This document shows, in pieces, positions 12,098 through 18,544 of a DNA stretch of 23,672 nucleotides. The notes below the pieces were generated by a model. It made no database searches, was not told where the DNA came from, and worked only from the letters and a program-made list of their open reading frames with translations. Source of the DNA: a virus; the IMG/VR virus record IMGVR_UViG_3300030109_004508, positions 786-24,457 of that record; one strand, given 5' to 3'. Numbering within the stretch: position 1 is the first letter of the stretch; every line of letters starts with the position of its first letter. The position numbers were made by a program, and so were the translations under genes.

Positions 12098-12867
12098 AAT
12101 TTTACTTCAGCATAATAATCCTTTAAGGCTTTTGTCTCTTGATGCCACTTGTGGCAATCATTACAACTTTTCCGCCGGTAAACCCTAGTTAATGTGAATT
12201 TCGGTTGCGATCTGAATATAGTATTATCCGAACCACAATTAGGGCAACAATCTGTTGTGCCTTGCCAGAAGTTCATGTTTGGAAATTGTTTCATATAAGG
12301 ACGAAGTCTGGTAAAAACACGCTCCAACGACAAAATATCGCCTTTACAGTAATGCACCATTTCCTTGAGTGCTTTAGTCCTAGTATTTAGATTGCTATGC
12401 TGAGACACAATATCTTTCCACATAGCCCAACCGCGTGTCGGAACTTTACCTTTACCTGATAAATGTTTGTCGAGGAAATCTAGTCTGAAATAATCAAAAC
12501 CAAATTTTCTTGCCTGTTTTAAAGTATCAATGGCGGTCAATTTTGGTAGTGATTTTAACCCATAATAAATACACCGAGCCTCAATTTTTGGGAGGTCGAA
12601 CCGATCTCCGTTTTGGTGAACCAGGATGTGATTATTCTCACCGCAATCCATTAGAACTTTGTGTAACTCTACAATAACTTTCTTGTCATTTCGTGGTTGT
12701 CGTGGATTGATCTGTACACTATGAATAGTTTTATTACCAGAATATTTCCATGCAGCACAAGCTATTGTTGTTGTCTGTTCGTTAAAGTCGTGAGGGATAT
12801 AATCTGTTTTTGCAGACCAATGGTGTGACAACATCGGTAACGTCTCAATATCCCAATACAAAAACAT
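12094..12867 (-). CDS. RNase H-like 3'-5' exonuclease with C-terminal zinc ribbon
   Basis: A 257-residue protein of the DEDD exonuclease/RNase_H_2 type. Exo I 'YWDIET' (D6, E8); Exo II 'HQNGDRFDLPKI' (D88/D91); Exo III 'YCKGDILSLERVF' (Y173, D177), which makes it DEDDy. This core matches stand-alone phage and bacterial exonucleases that degrade single-stranded DNA or RNA ends. Residues 207-238 hold CCPNC...CNDC, a zinc ribbon likely for nucleic acid binding. It lies between small membrane proteins of the lysis region rather than with the replication genes. The ATG is at 12865-12867. Confidence 0.75.
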   Translation of the reverse strand: MFLYWDIETLPMLSHHWSAKTDYIPHDFNEQTTTIACAAWKYSGNKTIHSVQINPRQPRNDKKVIVELHKVLMDCGENNHILVHQNGDRFDLPKIEARCIYYGLKSLPKLTAIDTLKQARKFGFDYFRLDFLDKHLSGKGKVPTRGWAMWKDIVSQHSNLNTRTKALKEMVHYCKGDILSLERVFTRLRPYMKQFPNMNFWQGTTDCCPNCGSDNTIFRSQPKFTLTRVYRRKSCNDCHKWHQETKALKDYYAEVKL

Positions 12868-12868
12868 T

Positions 12869-13027
12869 TTACCAACTACCTATAACAAACCCCATGATAA
12901 AATAGCCAACATACCAAATAAATCTAGGCAAAGTTTCTAATATGATTGTCCAGTCTGTCCACAATTCTTTGATTTTATTTAACATTATGTTCATCCCATC
13001 TTCTGTTAATTCGATTAATTCTTTCAT
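12869..13027 (-). CDS. 52-residue membrane protein near the lysis genes
   Basis: A short ORF (MKELIELTEDGMNIMLNKIKE...) with an amphipathic N-terminal half and one strong membrane span at about 33-51 (LPRFIWYVGYFIMGFVIGSW). It lies between the exonuclease-like gene and the holin, where accessory lysis proteins are common, so it could be an antiholin or spanin-like component; this is inference from position. No strong SD is seen at this ATG, suggesting coupling to upstream translation. Confidence 0.5.
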   Translation of the reverse strand: MKELIELTEDGMNIMLNKIKELWTDWTIILETLPRFIWYVGYFIMGFVIGSW

Positions 13028-13112
13028 TCGTAAGTCATTGTTTCTTCGTTATTCTGGTAGATGCTGTAATATCTCTTTTCAATATAAATGCGAATTTCAG
13101 CCTCTCAGGAGG

Positions 13113-13496
13113 TCATTTTTTCCATGCTCGAACAGATTGTTCTGCTGACCGACCCACCACATAACCTCCAAGACCTATTTTCAATAAATCCCACATGTCA
13201 GGCGGTATCTCAAGCATTGGTGCGTTTTCCATGAACAACGAAAGGTACGGATAAATGATGTAATTGTTAGCAATAATTATCCCAAACAAAATCATAATAC
13301 AAGGTCGCCAGTTTGACGTTAGCCAAGACTTGCTTTGTGCCTCTGCAATTATGATGTCAGCTTGTTTTTCAAACTCTTTAAATGATCCATCAGCAATCAT
13401 TGATTGAAACTCAAGCTGTGCCTCTTGCTGTTTTTCCTTATCAGGGAATAACCGCTTTATAAGAGTGTTAGCTAATGGTGCTAATATCTGTATCAT
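13113..13496 (-). CDS. 3-TM holin (gene-transfer-agent type)
   Basis: A 127-residue protein matching the GTA_holin_3TM family: an amphipathic N-terminal region (APLANTLIKRLFPDKEKQQEAQLEFQ), a Glu/Lys/Ala helix, then 'SWLTSNWRPCIMILFGIIIANNYIIYPYLSLF' and a last hydrophobic 'LLKIGLGGYVVGRSAEQS'. 'SW.....RP..M' and 'GGY..GRS.E' are characteristic. Holins open the inner membrane so the lysozyme can reach the cell wall. The lysozyme gene lies 229 bases upstream in the same operon, so the pair forms a lysis cassette. It overlaps the small gene upstream by 4 bases. Confidence 0.85.
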   Translation of the reverse strand: MIQILAPLANTLIKRLFPDKEKQQEAQLEFQSMIADGSFKEFEKQADIIIAEAQSKSWLTSNWRPCIMILFGIIIANNYIIYPYLSLFMENAPMLEIPPDMWDLLKIGLGGYVVGRSAEQSVRAWKK

Positions 13497-13723
13497 CTTA
13501 CTCTCGCTATTGTTTCATTTGGTAACATTTGTCTCACTCTACAATGAGGTCGAACATATTTAATTCCTTTATCCTTGAACGTATCATTTAAAAAATCTTT
13601 GAATCCTTGATTAGTTTTAAATTTGGCACACTCTATCGCTGTTGGGAAAAAGTAGCTTGTGTTTAACTCGTCAACTCTCCCATCGTAATAATAAAGTACC
13701 AGGATAATGACGAATTTACTCAT
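13493..13723 (-). CDS. Small lysis-cassette protein with possible N-terminal anchor
   Basis: A 76-residue protein between lysozyme and holin. It begins with a short hydrophobic stretch (MSKFVIILVLYYYDG), then 'SYFFPTAIECAKF', a pattern (F-P/S-x-x-x-C) shared by many small marine phage proteins of unknown role. It could be an accessory lysis or exported protein given the position; no catalytic motif is seen. Start and stop overlap or nearly touch both neighbours. Confidence 0.5.
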   Translation of the reverse strand: MSKFVIILVLYYYDGRVDELNTSYFFPTAIECAKFKTNQGFKDFLNDTFKDKGIKYVRPHCRVRQMLPNETIARVR

Positions 13724-13724
13724 G

Positions 13725-14165
13725 CTAACCTTGAACCAATAAGTCCATCTCCTCTGCTGTTCTGTTTTTTAATTGTTCGCCACGCTTTGAACTCATTAGT
13801 TCAACACCTGCGCCAATCCAATCGTTATTCTGTATCGCTGCAATCATGCGTTTGAATTGCATGAATCTATTTCTGCCTAAATTAAACATAACGCTTGTTA
13901 AAGCTGTCTTTCTGTTATCGCTGAAGCTGTTCCAATCTGCAAATATTTGATCTAAAGCACACGTTGCCCATTCAATATCATTTTTTAAACACAATTCTGC
14001 CGTACATTCTGTTGCTCCGTCCTCTATTAATGCAACTATTTCATCTGGCATGAAAGGAGTGTTGTCTATATTTCTACCATAAAAAACTGTCCTCTTACCG
14101 GCAGTACACTTATAAACCTCTAGTCTCAGTCCTTCGTGCTTTTTGATGAAGTCAATTAGGCTCAA
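13725..14165 (-). CDS. Endolysin, T4-type lysozyme (GH24)
   Basis: A 146-residue muramidase that cuts the MurNAc-GlcNAc bond of peptidoglycan. The family motif 'KKHEGLRLEVYKCTAGKRTVFYGRN' gives E11, C20 and T26, with the E-8-C-5-T spacing of the Cys variant of the T4 lysozyme triad (P22/R21-type rather than E-D-T). 'SVMFNLGRNRFMQFKRMIAAIQ' and 'SSKRGEQLKNRTAEEMDLL' are the conserved C-terminal blocks. No signal-anchor is visible, so release probably depends on the holin. The start is TTG at 14163-14165, overlapping the upstream stop (CAT-TGA), which places E at residue 11 exactly as in T4; no ATG fits. Translation is probably coupled to the small upstream gene. Confidence 0.92.
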   Translation of the reverse strand: MSLIDFIKKHEGLRLEVYKCTAGKRTVFYGRNIDNTPFMPDEIVALIEDGATECTAELCLKNDIEWATCALDQIFADWNSFSDNRKTALTSVMFNLGRNRFMQFKRMIAAIQNNDWIGAGVELMSSKRGEQLKNRTAEEMDLLVQG

Positions 14166-14317
14166 TGGATCGAACTAGATTCAGGTTCAGCAACATAAAT
14201 GACCTCATGTGTGGTCATTAAATTACGAATCTCTGTAAAAATTAAATTGTTATATGTAACTTGGGCAGTCAAATGGTTGATTGCCTCAATTAAGTCTGCA
14301 TTAGTGTCTGGTGTCAT
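14162..14317 (-). CDS. 51-residue hypothetical protein before the lysozyme
   Basis: Starts MTPDTNADLIEAINHLTAQ with an ATGA overlap on the upstream small gene and ends overlapping the TTG start of the lysozyme. Acidic, no recognisable motif. GGGG about 10 bases upstream may serve as SD. The overlaps on both sides are the main evidence; it likely drives translation of the lysozyme by coupling. Confidence 0.5.
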   Translation of the reverse strand: MTPDTNADLIEAINHLTAQVTYNNLIFTEIRNLMTTHEVIYVAEPESSSIH

Positions 14318-14487
14318 AGGTGTAGTTCCCCTACCGCCTCCTCTAAAAGCTGTACAGTTTCTTTAATATCATCGAAATATTTATCAGCCAGGTCATAGCG
14401 TTTTTGAATAAGGGATTTTTTGCCGTTTGAGGTTAGGTTGATAATATCGTCAATGTATTCTTCTCTTGTTTTTTCGTCTGAATACAT
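14314..14487 (-). CDS. 57-residue hypothetical protein, first gene of the lysis transcript
   Basis: A charged helical protein (MYSDEKTREEYIDDIINLTSNGKKS...), probably coiled-coil-like in its second half (KRYDLADKYFDDIKETVQLLEEAV). It lies about 28 bases after the -10 of promoter copy B, so it opens the late lysis transcript. No SD is obvious before the ATG. Function unknown. Confidence 0.5.
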   Translation of the reverse strand: MYSDEKTREEYIDDIINLTSNGKKSLIQKRYDLADKYFDDIKETVQLLEEAVGELHL

Positions 14488-14515
14488 AATTGTATAAAAT
14501 TTACTCTATACTATA

Positions 14516-14544
14516 TGTATAGTAAGAGAATTTTATTCTGTCAA
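14516..14544 (-). promoter_or_regulatory. Leftward sigma70-type promoter before the lysis genes (late promoter copy B)
   Basis: Minus strand: TTGACA (14539-14544), 17 bases, TATACA (14516-14521). The -35 hexamer and the 16-base block ATTCTCTTACTATACA are identical to copy A upstream of TerL. Just downstream, CTATAC-TATAT-GTATAG (about 14506-14522) forms a dyad overlapping the -10 and start region, a possible operator absent from copy A. Confidence 0.75.
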
Positions 14545-14545
14545 G

Positions 14546-14827
14546 CTATTCTTTATGATCTACTTTTACTGTTTCTTCCTTAATAGATTCATCTGCAAGT
14601 CTGTAATAATAGCTATTATCTGGTATGAAATTCTTATCTTTTATAACAGGTCGTTCTCCTCCCCCCTTTACCACTAATGTGCCACCAAAATGATACTTCT
14701 TTCTTGCCGGTGAACAGTCATTACAAACATCGGATTTTTGATATGTACCCATACCTTGCTTAAAATGTATTCTGTCTTTTGTTTGATGGCATCTTACACA
14801 TGTTTTCACAAATGGATATTTACTCAT
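14546..14827 (-). CDS. Small zinc-finger-like protein
   Basis: A 93-residue protein with CVRC (10-13) and CNDC (about 35-38), a four-Cys zinc-ribbon spacing ('KTCVRCHQTKDRIHF' ... 'DVCNDCSPARKKY'), typical of small phage proteins and of HNH-adjacent fingers. The C-terminal half is basic then acidic. It overlaps the NinG-like gene by 4 bases. The end of the gene abuts promoter copy B, so replication-region transcripts run into the late promoter here. Confidence 0.55.
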   Translation of the reverse strand: MSKYPFVKTCVRCHQTKDRIHFKQGMGTYQKSDVCNDCSPARKKYHFGGTLVVKGGGERPVIKDKNFIPDNSYYYRLADESIKEETVKVDHKE

Positions 14828-15267
14828 TGATAGCCTTGAAATTCAATTCTGCCTTGTTCCCCATAATCTCTCAATTCCCTCATTTCTTTTAATTGTTTTT
14901 TATAGTGCTTTGCAGCCTCTTTTTCAAAAGTTTTCCAACCACTAATGGGTTTATATGCTTGGTGTTTTAATTCGGTGAGCATTTCAGCCATGCCTTCACC
15001 CATGATTTCAATGAAAATCTTATTATGAAGGTAAGGATTTTCTTCTACTTCTGCATGACATTTTGCACATAAGCATAAAGAATTTTCTGGACGATAGCGT
15101 GTTGCTTTATATTTTCTGCCGATAAAATGTGATTGGTGCATACCTCTATCACCACAAGTCATACGACCATGTTGACTAATGATTCCGCAACCAGGATATT
15201 CGCAAATCCAATTTGCTCTTTCCCTCACACATTTGCTTAAATATATATCAGCCTGTGTTAGTTTCAT
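14824..15267 (-). CDS. ninG: NinG/Rap-like recombination nuclease
   Basis: A 147-residue protein resembling lambda NinG (Rap), a Holliday-junction and branched-DNA nuclease that aids Red-mediated recombination. Seen: 'DIYLSKCVRERANWICEYPGC' with C13, C22, C27, then 'QHGRMTCGDRGMHQSHFIGRKYKATRYRPEN' (H44, H47, N62) and 'CLCAKCH' (65-71), followed by 'GMAEMLTELKHQAYK'. The Cys/His pattern and 'SHFI.R...ATR...N' are the family core, an HNH-like site. It lies in an operon with a NinB-like protein and the replication genes, as in lambda. Confidence 0.75.
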   Translation of the reverse strand: MKLTQADIYLSKCVRERANWICEYPGCGIISQHGRMTCGDRGMHQSHFIGRKYKATRYRPENSLCLCAKCHAEVEENPYLHNKIFIEIMGEGMAEMLTELKHQAYKPISGWKTFEKEAAKHYKKQLKEMRELRDYGEQGRIEFQGYQ

Positions 15268-15776
15268 AAGTTACCTAAAGCACCCCTAACATTTTCAGGC
15301 AATTTATCTTCTTCCAACCAATCATTCAATTCTTCACGATGTTTTTGCCGAACATTTTCATTAGTTCTATCGTTGACACCTACAAATTCTGGTAATTCTT
15401 GCCAATGAGTAACATGTGATAATCCATAAGGTTTATTATCGTTGTCTAAACTCCATTCTCGATCCTCAAATGGTGTATGCATATAACCAATTTTTATCTC
15501 TTTATCCATAGTTAGTACTAACACCCTTTGTTTTTCTGGAGGATAAGATTCTCTGATTGATTTCCAATGAACAACTGGTATGACTTCTTCATCTATTGAA
15601 TGGTAAAAACACCAACCATTTTCATTCAGCATTTCAATAAATTTGACTACTGGTTCGCTCTGCTCTTGCAGATAAAGCATCAAATCTAAATCATTGTCGA
15701 ATCCAAGATCATTGAGTATTTGATCTTTGGTATCATTTACATATTCGTGGTACTGCGGATTGATCGGACTATCCAT
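15264..15776 (-). CDS. DUF551-containing phage protein
   Basis: A 170-residue acidic protein. Residues about 72-130 carry the DUF551 pattern: 'WKSIRESYPPEKQRVLVLTMDKEIKIGYM' and 'VTHWQELPEF', common in phage and prophage proteins, function unknown. The N-terminal 70 residues are not recognised. ATG overlaps the NinB-like gene by 8 bases. Confidence 0.65.
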   Translation of the reverse strand: MDSPINPQYHEYVNDTKDQILNDLGFDNDLDLMLYLQEQSEPVVKFIEMLNENGWCFYHSIDEEVIPVVHWKSIRESYPPEKQRVLVLTMDKEIKIGYMHTPFEDREWSLDNDNKPYGLSHVTHWQELPEFVGVNDRTNENVRQKHREELNDWLEEDKLPENVRGALGNL

Positions 15777-16155
15777 ATTTCACCTCGTCAGGTTGAGTTA
15801 AATTAACTCCTCTTCCGGCATAATGCTGATAACAAGCATCTAAATATTCCTGAAATTCCCTTTTTGTCATTACAGAAGAAATAGGAATAAATTCCATGAG
15901 TTCAACTTGGTTTTCATAAAGCATTTCTTCTGGTGTTGCGTGGCTTATTATTTTGTTCCACTTTTCTATAAAATTTTCTTTCCTTTTTAATATTGGTAAA
16001 CCATACAAAAACTTACACTGTCTTTGTTCTTCCTCAACTGAGTATTCACTTAACTGTTCAGCAGCCTCTTTTGCCCACAACCATTGAAGATTGTTCTGCT
16101 GACCACTACGCATAATAGCTTTTGGTAATTCATAACCACACTTAGGACATTTCAT
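15769..16155 (-). CDS. NinB/DUF1367-like recombination protein with zinc-binding head
   Basis: A 128-residue protein. It starts 'MKCPKCGYELPK', a CxxC knuckle, then 'RSGQQNNLQWLWAKEAAEQL', 'YGLPILKRKENFIEKWNKI', 'YENQVELMEFIPISSVMTKREFQEYLD' and 'GRGVNLTQP'. These blocks match a phage family annotated as DUF1367 or NinB-like; the QN..LW and '.F.EYL....A..GV' parts are also reminiscent of lambda Orf/NinB, a recombination mediator acting on SSB-coated DNA. Position next to a NinG-like gene favours a recombination role. Precise family choice is uncertain. Confidence 0.55.
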   Translation of the reverse strand: MKCPKCGYELPKAIMRSGQQNNLQWLWAKEAAEQLSEYSVEEEQRQCKFLYGLPILKRKENFIEKWNKIISHATPEEMLYENQVELMEFIPISSVMTKREFQEYLDACYQHYAGRGVNLTQPDEVKYG

Positions 16156-16439
16156 CTTTTTACAGTATAGGCCATAGTGCCAGTTTGTGTATTAGCAATA
16201 AAATATTGTACATCTGGTTTTGTTATCGCTAATTTTGATTCGTATGGCTTAACACATAACCATTCAGAATGACACTGATCTAGTAATGTGACATTGCAAA
16301 CAGTATTTTGCACAGTTTGTAATTCTTCTTCATTTTTTATAATTGTATAAATTTCTGGCAAATCAATTTTAATCATATTGGTGTATGAAGATGGCAATGC
16401 AATACAAAGCACAAATAAATTTTCTAATATCGTCACCAA
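16152..16439 (-). CDS. Hypothetical phage protein with hydrophobic N-terminus
   Basis: A 95-residue protein. MVTILENLFVLCIALPSSYTN could be a signal peptide or short anchor; the rest has four Cys and a C-terminal 'IANTQTGTMAYTVKR' beta-like tail. Not recognised. It overlaps its neighbours by 4 and 7 bases. Confidence 0.5.
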   Translation of the reverse strand: MVTILENLFVLCIALPSSYTNMIKIDLPEIYTIIKNEEELQTVQNTVCNVTLLDQCHSEWLCVKPYESKLAITKPDVQYFIANTQTGTMAYTVKR

Positions 16440-16624
16440 GATTTATCCCCATCATTAAGCACAGCTAAATCTAGTCTTTTTTCTGTTCTACTTTGTACAA
16501 TCTTGTAATTTTTTACTGTTGGTATATATACGAATCCTTTTAAATTTAAACTTTCTAAACTTAACAAATATTCTTGCAATGCTCTGTCGCATTGTTCTTG
16601 ATTAATTTCGACATCAGCTTTCAT
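16433..16624 (-). CDS. Hypothetical small phage protein
   Basis: A 63-residue protein (MKADVEINQEQCDRALQEYLLSL...), not recognised, amphipathic N-terminal helix and a basic middle. Overlaps the previous small membrane gene by 11 bases. Confidence 0.5.
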   Translation of the reverse strand: MKADVEINQEQCDRALQEYLLSLESLNLKGFVYIPTVKNYKIVQSRTEKRLDLAVLNDGDKSW

Positions 16625-16715
16625 GTGTACACCATGTCAATATATATGCCAATATAAAAATAATAATTAATATTGGTAGTAGTAAAATAAATTTAATCGT
16701 GTCTGTTATGTACAT
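16614..16715 (-). CDS. 33-residue single-span membrane protein
   Basis: A short ORF almost wholly hydrophobic: after MYITDTIK comes a run of ~22 Ile/Leu/Phe residues (about 9-29), then TWCTHES. It overlaps the genes on both sides by 23 and 11 bases. The overlaps and the clear span support it, but the AT-rich DNA could produce such a run by chance. Confidence 0.4.
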   Translation of the reverse strand: MYITDTIKFILLLPILIIIFILAYILTWCTHES

Positions 16716-16881
16716 TGGATTGTTCTCTAGCTTTTGACATTTTATCTCTGATACATTCAATTAAATAAAGTTCTGCTTTAGCATCTCTTTTCTCAGTTGG
16801 TTCATCTCTGCCCTCAAGTTGGTGTTTTCTGTTTTCCAACAAATCTGCAATCAAATCCCACTCGTAAATATCAAAGTGCAT
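16693..16881 (-). CDS. Hypothetical small charged phage protein
   Basis: A 62-residue helical protein (MHFDIYEWDLIADLLENRKHQLEGRDEP...), strongly charged, not recognised. It begins three bases after the end of the cytosine-methyltransferase-like gene. Confidence 0.5.
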   Translation of the reverse strand: MHFDIYEWDLIADLLENRKHQLEGRDEPTEKRDAKAELYLIECIRDKMSKAREQSNVHNRHD

Positions 16882-16884
16882 AGG

Positions 16885-17466
16885 TCACCCCCATTGTTCA
16901 GCCATAGCATTAGCTATTCCATCTAATGTTCGTGATCTATTTTTCCACCTATATATTGACGGACTTTCGTTATGACAAATTGCCCACTTGTTTCTTTCAT
17001 GCTTATCCTTTGGCGGTTTTAGATCGCTTGTCGCTTGTAATGGTTCTAAATTCTTTAGCCAAAAACAAGTTGCCTTTAATGCCTGATGCCCGAACTGGTA
17101 AGGTTGAATAATTTGATGAGGCTTTTGCCATAAAGTAGATAACCTTGAAATTGGATTTTCAATACATATCTTATCAATGGGTAACTCCCATAAGGCTTTT
17201 ACAAAATGTAATGACATAAGTTGTGCCTCTTTTCTCCATGTTATATTCATCCACCTCGCTCCGGCTACTGTTAAAAATGTGCAGTCAGGATGAAATATCG
17301 CTAAATCCCAATGTTTTTTTATAATATCGTTACTCAAAACATTCCTCTTAAAATGATTACCTTCTATCTCAGTTTCCAAATAATCGCATGACCAGGCATC
17401 ATGTCCCTTTTTTTTAAAAGCCTCTCTCACTTTGCCCGAAAATTCGCAGCCAATTAATACCTTCAT
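16885..17466 (-). CDS. Phage DNA cytosine methyltransferase-like protein
   Basis: A 193-residue protein of a common phage family usually annotated as DNA cytosine methyltransferase. The N-terminal 'MKVLIGCEFSGKVREAFKKKGHDAWSCDYLETE' is a SAM-binding-like Rossmann start (FSG...A...G..A.S.D), 'WDLAIFHPDCTFLTVAGARW' takes the place of the catalytic PC motif, 'KICIENPISRLSTLW' corresponds to the ENV motif, and 'PYQFGHQALKATCFWLKNLEPL' is a family hallmark. Most relatives read HPPC; here it is HPDC. It is smaller than true C5 methyltransferases and lacks a clear target-recognition domain, so activity is uncertain. It overlaps the gene upstream by 4 bases. Confidence 0.75.
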   Translation of the reverse strand: MKVLIGCEFSGKVREAFKKKGHDAWSCDYLETEIEGNHFKRNVLSNDIIKKHWDLAIFHPDCTFLTVAGARWMNITWRKEAQLMSLHFVKALWELPIDKICIENPISRLSTLWQKPHQIIQPYQFGHQALKATCFWLKNLEPLQATSDLKPPKDKHERNKWAICHNESPSIYRWKNRSRTLDGIANAMAEQWG

Positions 17467-17636
17467 GTAAATGTTATTTTCTCTAACCTGACCCCATTGG
17501 GTAAATTTTCTTCGGTGTAGAAAACTTGTTTAAATTCAAGTAAAACTCTTTCCAAGTCTGGCGATTTTTGTTTAATCTTTTTCCAGAGTTTTTGTTTCTC
17601 ATAGGGTTTGAGTTGTCTAACATTTATTTTCCTCAT
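17463..17636 (-). CDS. 57-residue basic protein after the helicase
   Basis: A Lys-rich ORF (MRKINVRQLKPYEKQKLWKKIKQ...) with ATGA overlaps at both ends: with the helicase stop upstream and the methyltransferase-like start downstream. The double overlap is good evidence that it is translated. Not recognised. Confidence 0.55.
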   Translation of the reverse strand: MRKINVRQLKPYEKQKLWKKIKQKSPDLERVLLEFKQVFYTEENLPNGVRLEKITFT

Positions 17637-18544
17637 ATCAAAAACATTCCTCGTTTAAATTCTTCTGGTGATAAAGGCATACTTGTGTAACTTGGTAGAA
17701 ACTGGAATGATGTATCTAGCCACAAGCCGTATGTAATATCGTCTTTACCTTTTCTCTGACTGTCTAACTTTAGGTATAGATCAGGTTCGTCAGCATCGCT
17801 ATCTCGATTTCTTGATACCATGAAAATGTTATCAGCTATGTTAGGGATAGAGGATGTGCCGAATATATCGTATCTACTTGGCGTTTTTGCTCTGTTGTGG
17901 TCAGGCTTACGAAAATGTGTAACCAAGTGAACTTGAATGTCGTACATTTTTGCTAAGTTCTTTAGCGATACAATAAAATCTTTGTACATTTTATGAACCA
18001 AATTATTGTCTTTTGCATGTTCCACATGAATCATCATTAAACTGTCGATCATAACGTGGTTCGCATTCAAGACTTCAGCAGAATATGCTATGAATCTTTC
18101 AACCTCACGGATGCCTATGGTTGATTGGTGTTCCAAAAACCAGAGTTTTCTAAAGAGTAAATCTGCAAATTCAGTTGACTGTTTGGAAGTGAAATCCTGT
18201 GTGCCGGTAAAGGCTGAACACATCCTGTCATAAGTATCTTCGATAGGCATTTCAAATGATGCAATAGAGACTACCTGATTTTGTAGTGCTAATGACATGA
18301 GACAGAATCCTGTCAACATCGACTTCATTGACTTGGTTTCACCTGCCCACAACGTCAGCTCCTGTGGTCTAAAGTTGAATGTGGCATGTGTCTTTTCAAA
18401 AGGTAAATAAAAGAGTTCCCCATCATCAACCTTTAATCTTCTTTCATTCGATTTGATGGCGACAGTTTTGGTGTTGCGAATGTTTCTACCAGGATCATAT
18501 CGTGGCTTGAAATTCTTATAGTCAGAAGGGTTGACTATGTCCAT
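17633..18544 (-). CDS. DnaB/RecA-like replicative helicase ATPase with altered Walker A
   Basis: A 303-residue RecA-fold ATPase of the phage DnaB-like helicase group. Seen: 'LTLWAGETKSMKSML' as Walker A (G68 to S75), 'VVSIASFEMPIEDTYDRM' (typical of DnaB-like: SFEM...RM), Walker B 'HVMIDSLMMI' (D167), 'VHLVTHFRKP' (motif H4-like, 206-213) and 'YDIFGTSSIPNIADNIFMVSRN', the conserved 'GSS.I...AD' segment. It lacks an N-terminal DnaG-interaction domain. The usual Gly before the Walker Lys is Met (GETKSMKS instead of GxxxxGKS). It overlaps the initiator gene by 10 bases, as expected for a loader/initiator-helicase pair. Confidence 0.8.
   Translation of the reverse strand: MDIVNPSDYKNFKPRYDPGRNIRNTKTVAIKSNERRLKVDDGELFYLPFEKTHATFNFRPQELTLWAGETKSMKSMLTGFCLMSLALQNQVVSIASFEMPIEDTYDRMCSAFTGTQDFTSKQSTEFADLLFRKLWFLEHQSTIGIREVERFIAYSAEVLNANHVMIDSLMMIHVEHAKDNNLVHKMYKDFIVSLKNLAKMYDIQVHLVTHFRKPDHNRAKTPSRYDIFGTSSIPNIADNIFMVSRNRDSDADEPDLYLKLDSQRKGKDDITYGLWLDTSFQFLPSYTSMPLSPEEFKRGMFLI

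Noticed and set aside
16614-16720. Possible promoter in the AT-rich gap at 16625-16692
   Set aside because: No paired -35/-10 at good spacing; the gap is better explained by a short membrane-protein ORF overlapping both neighbours.
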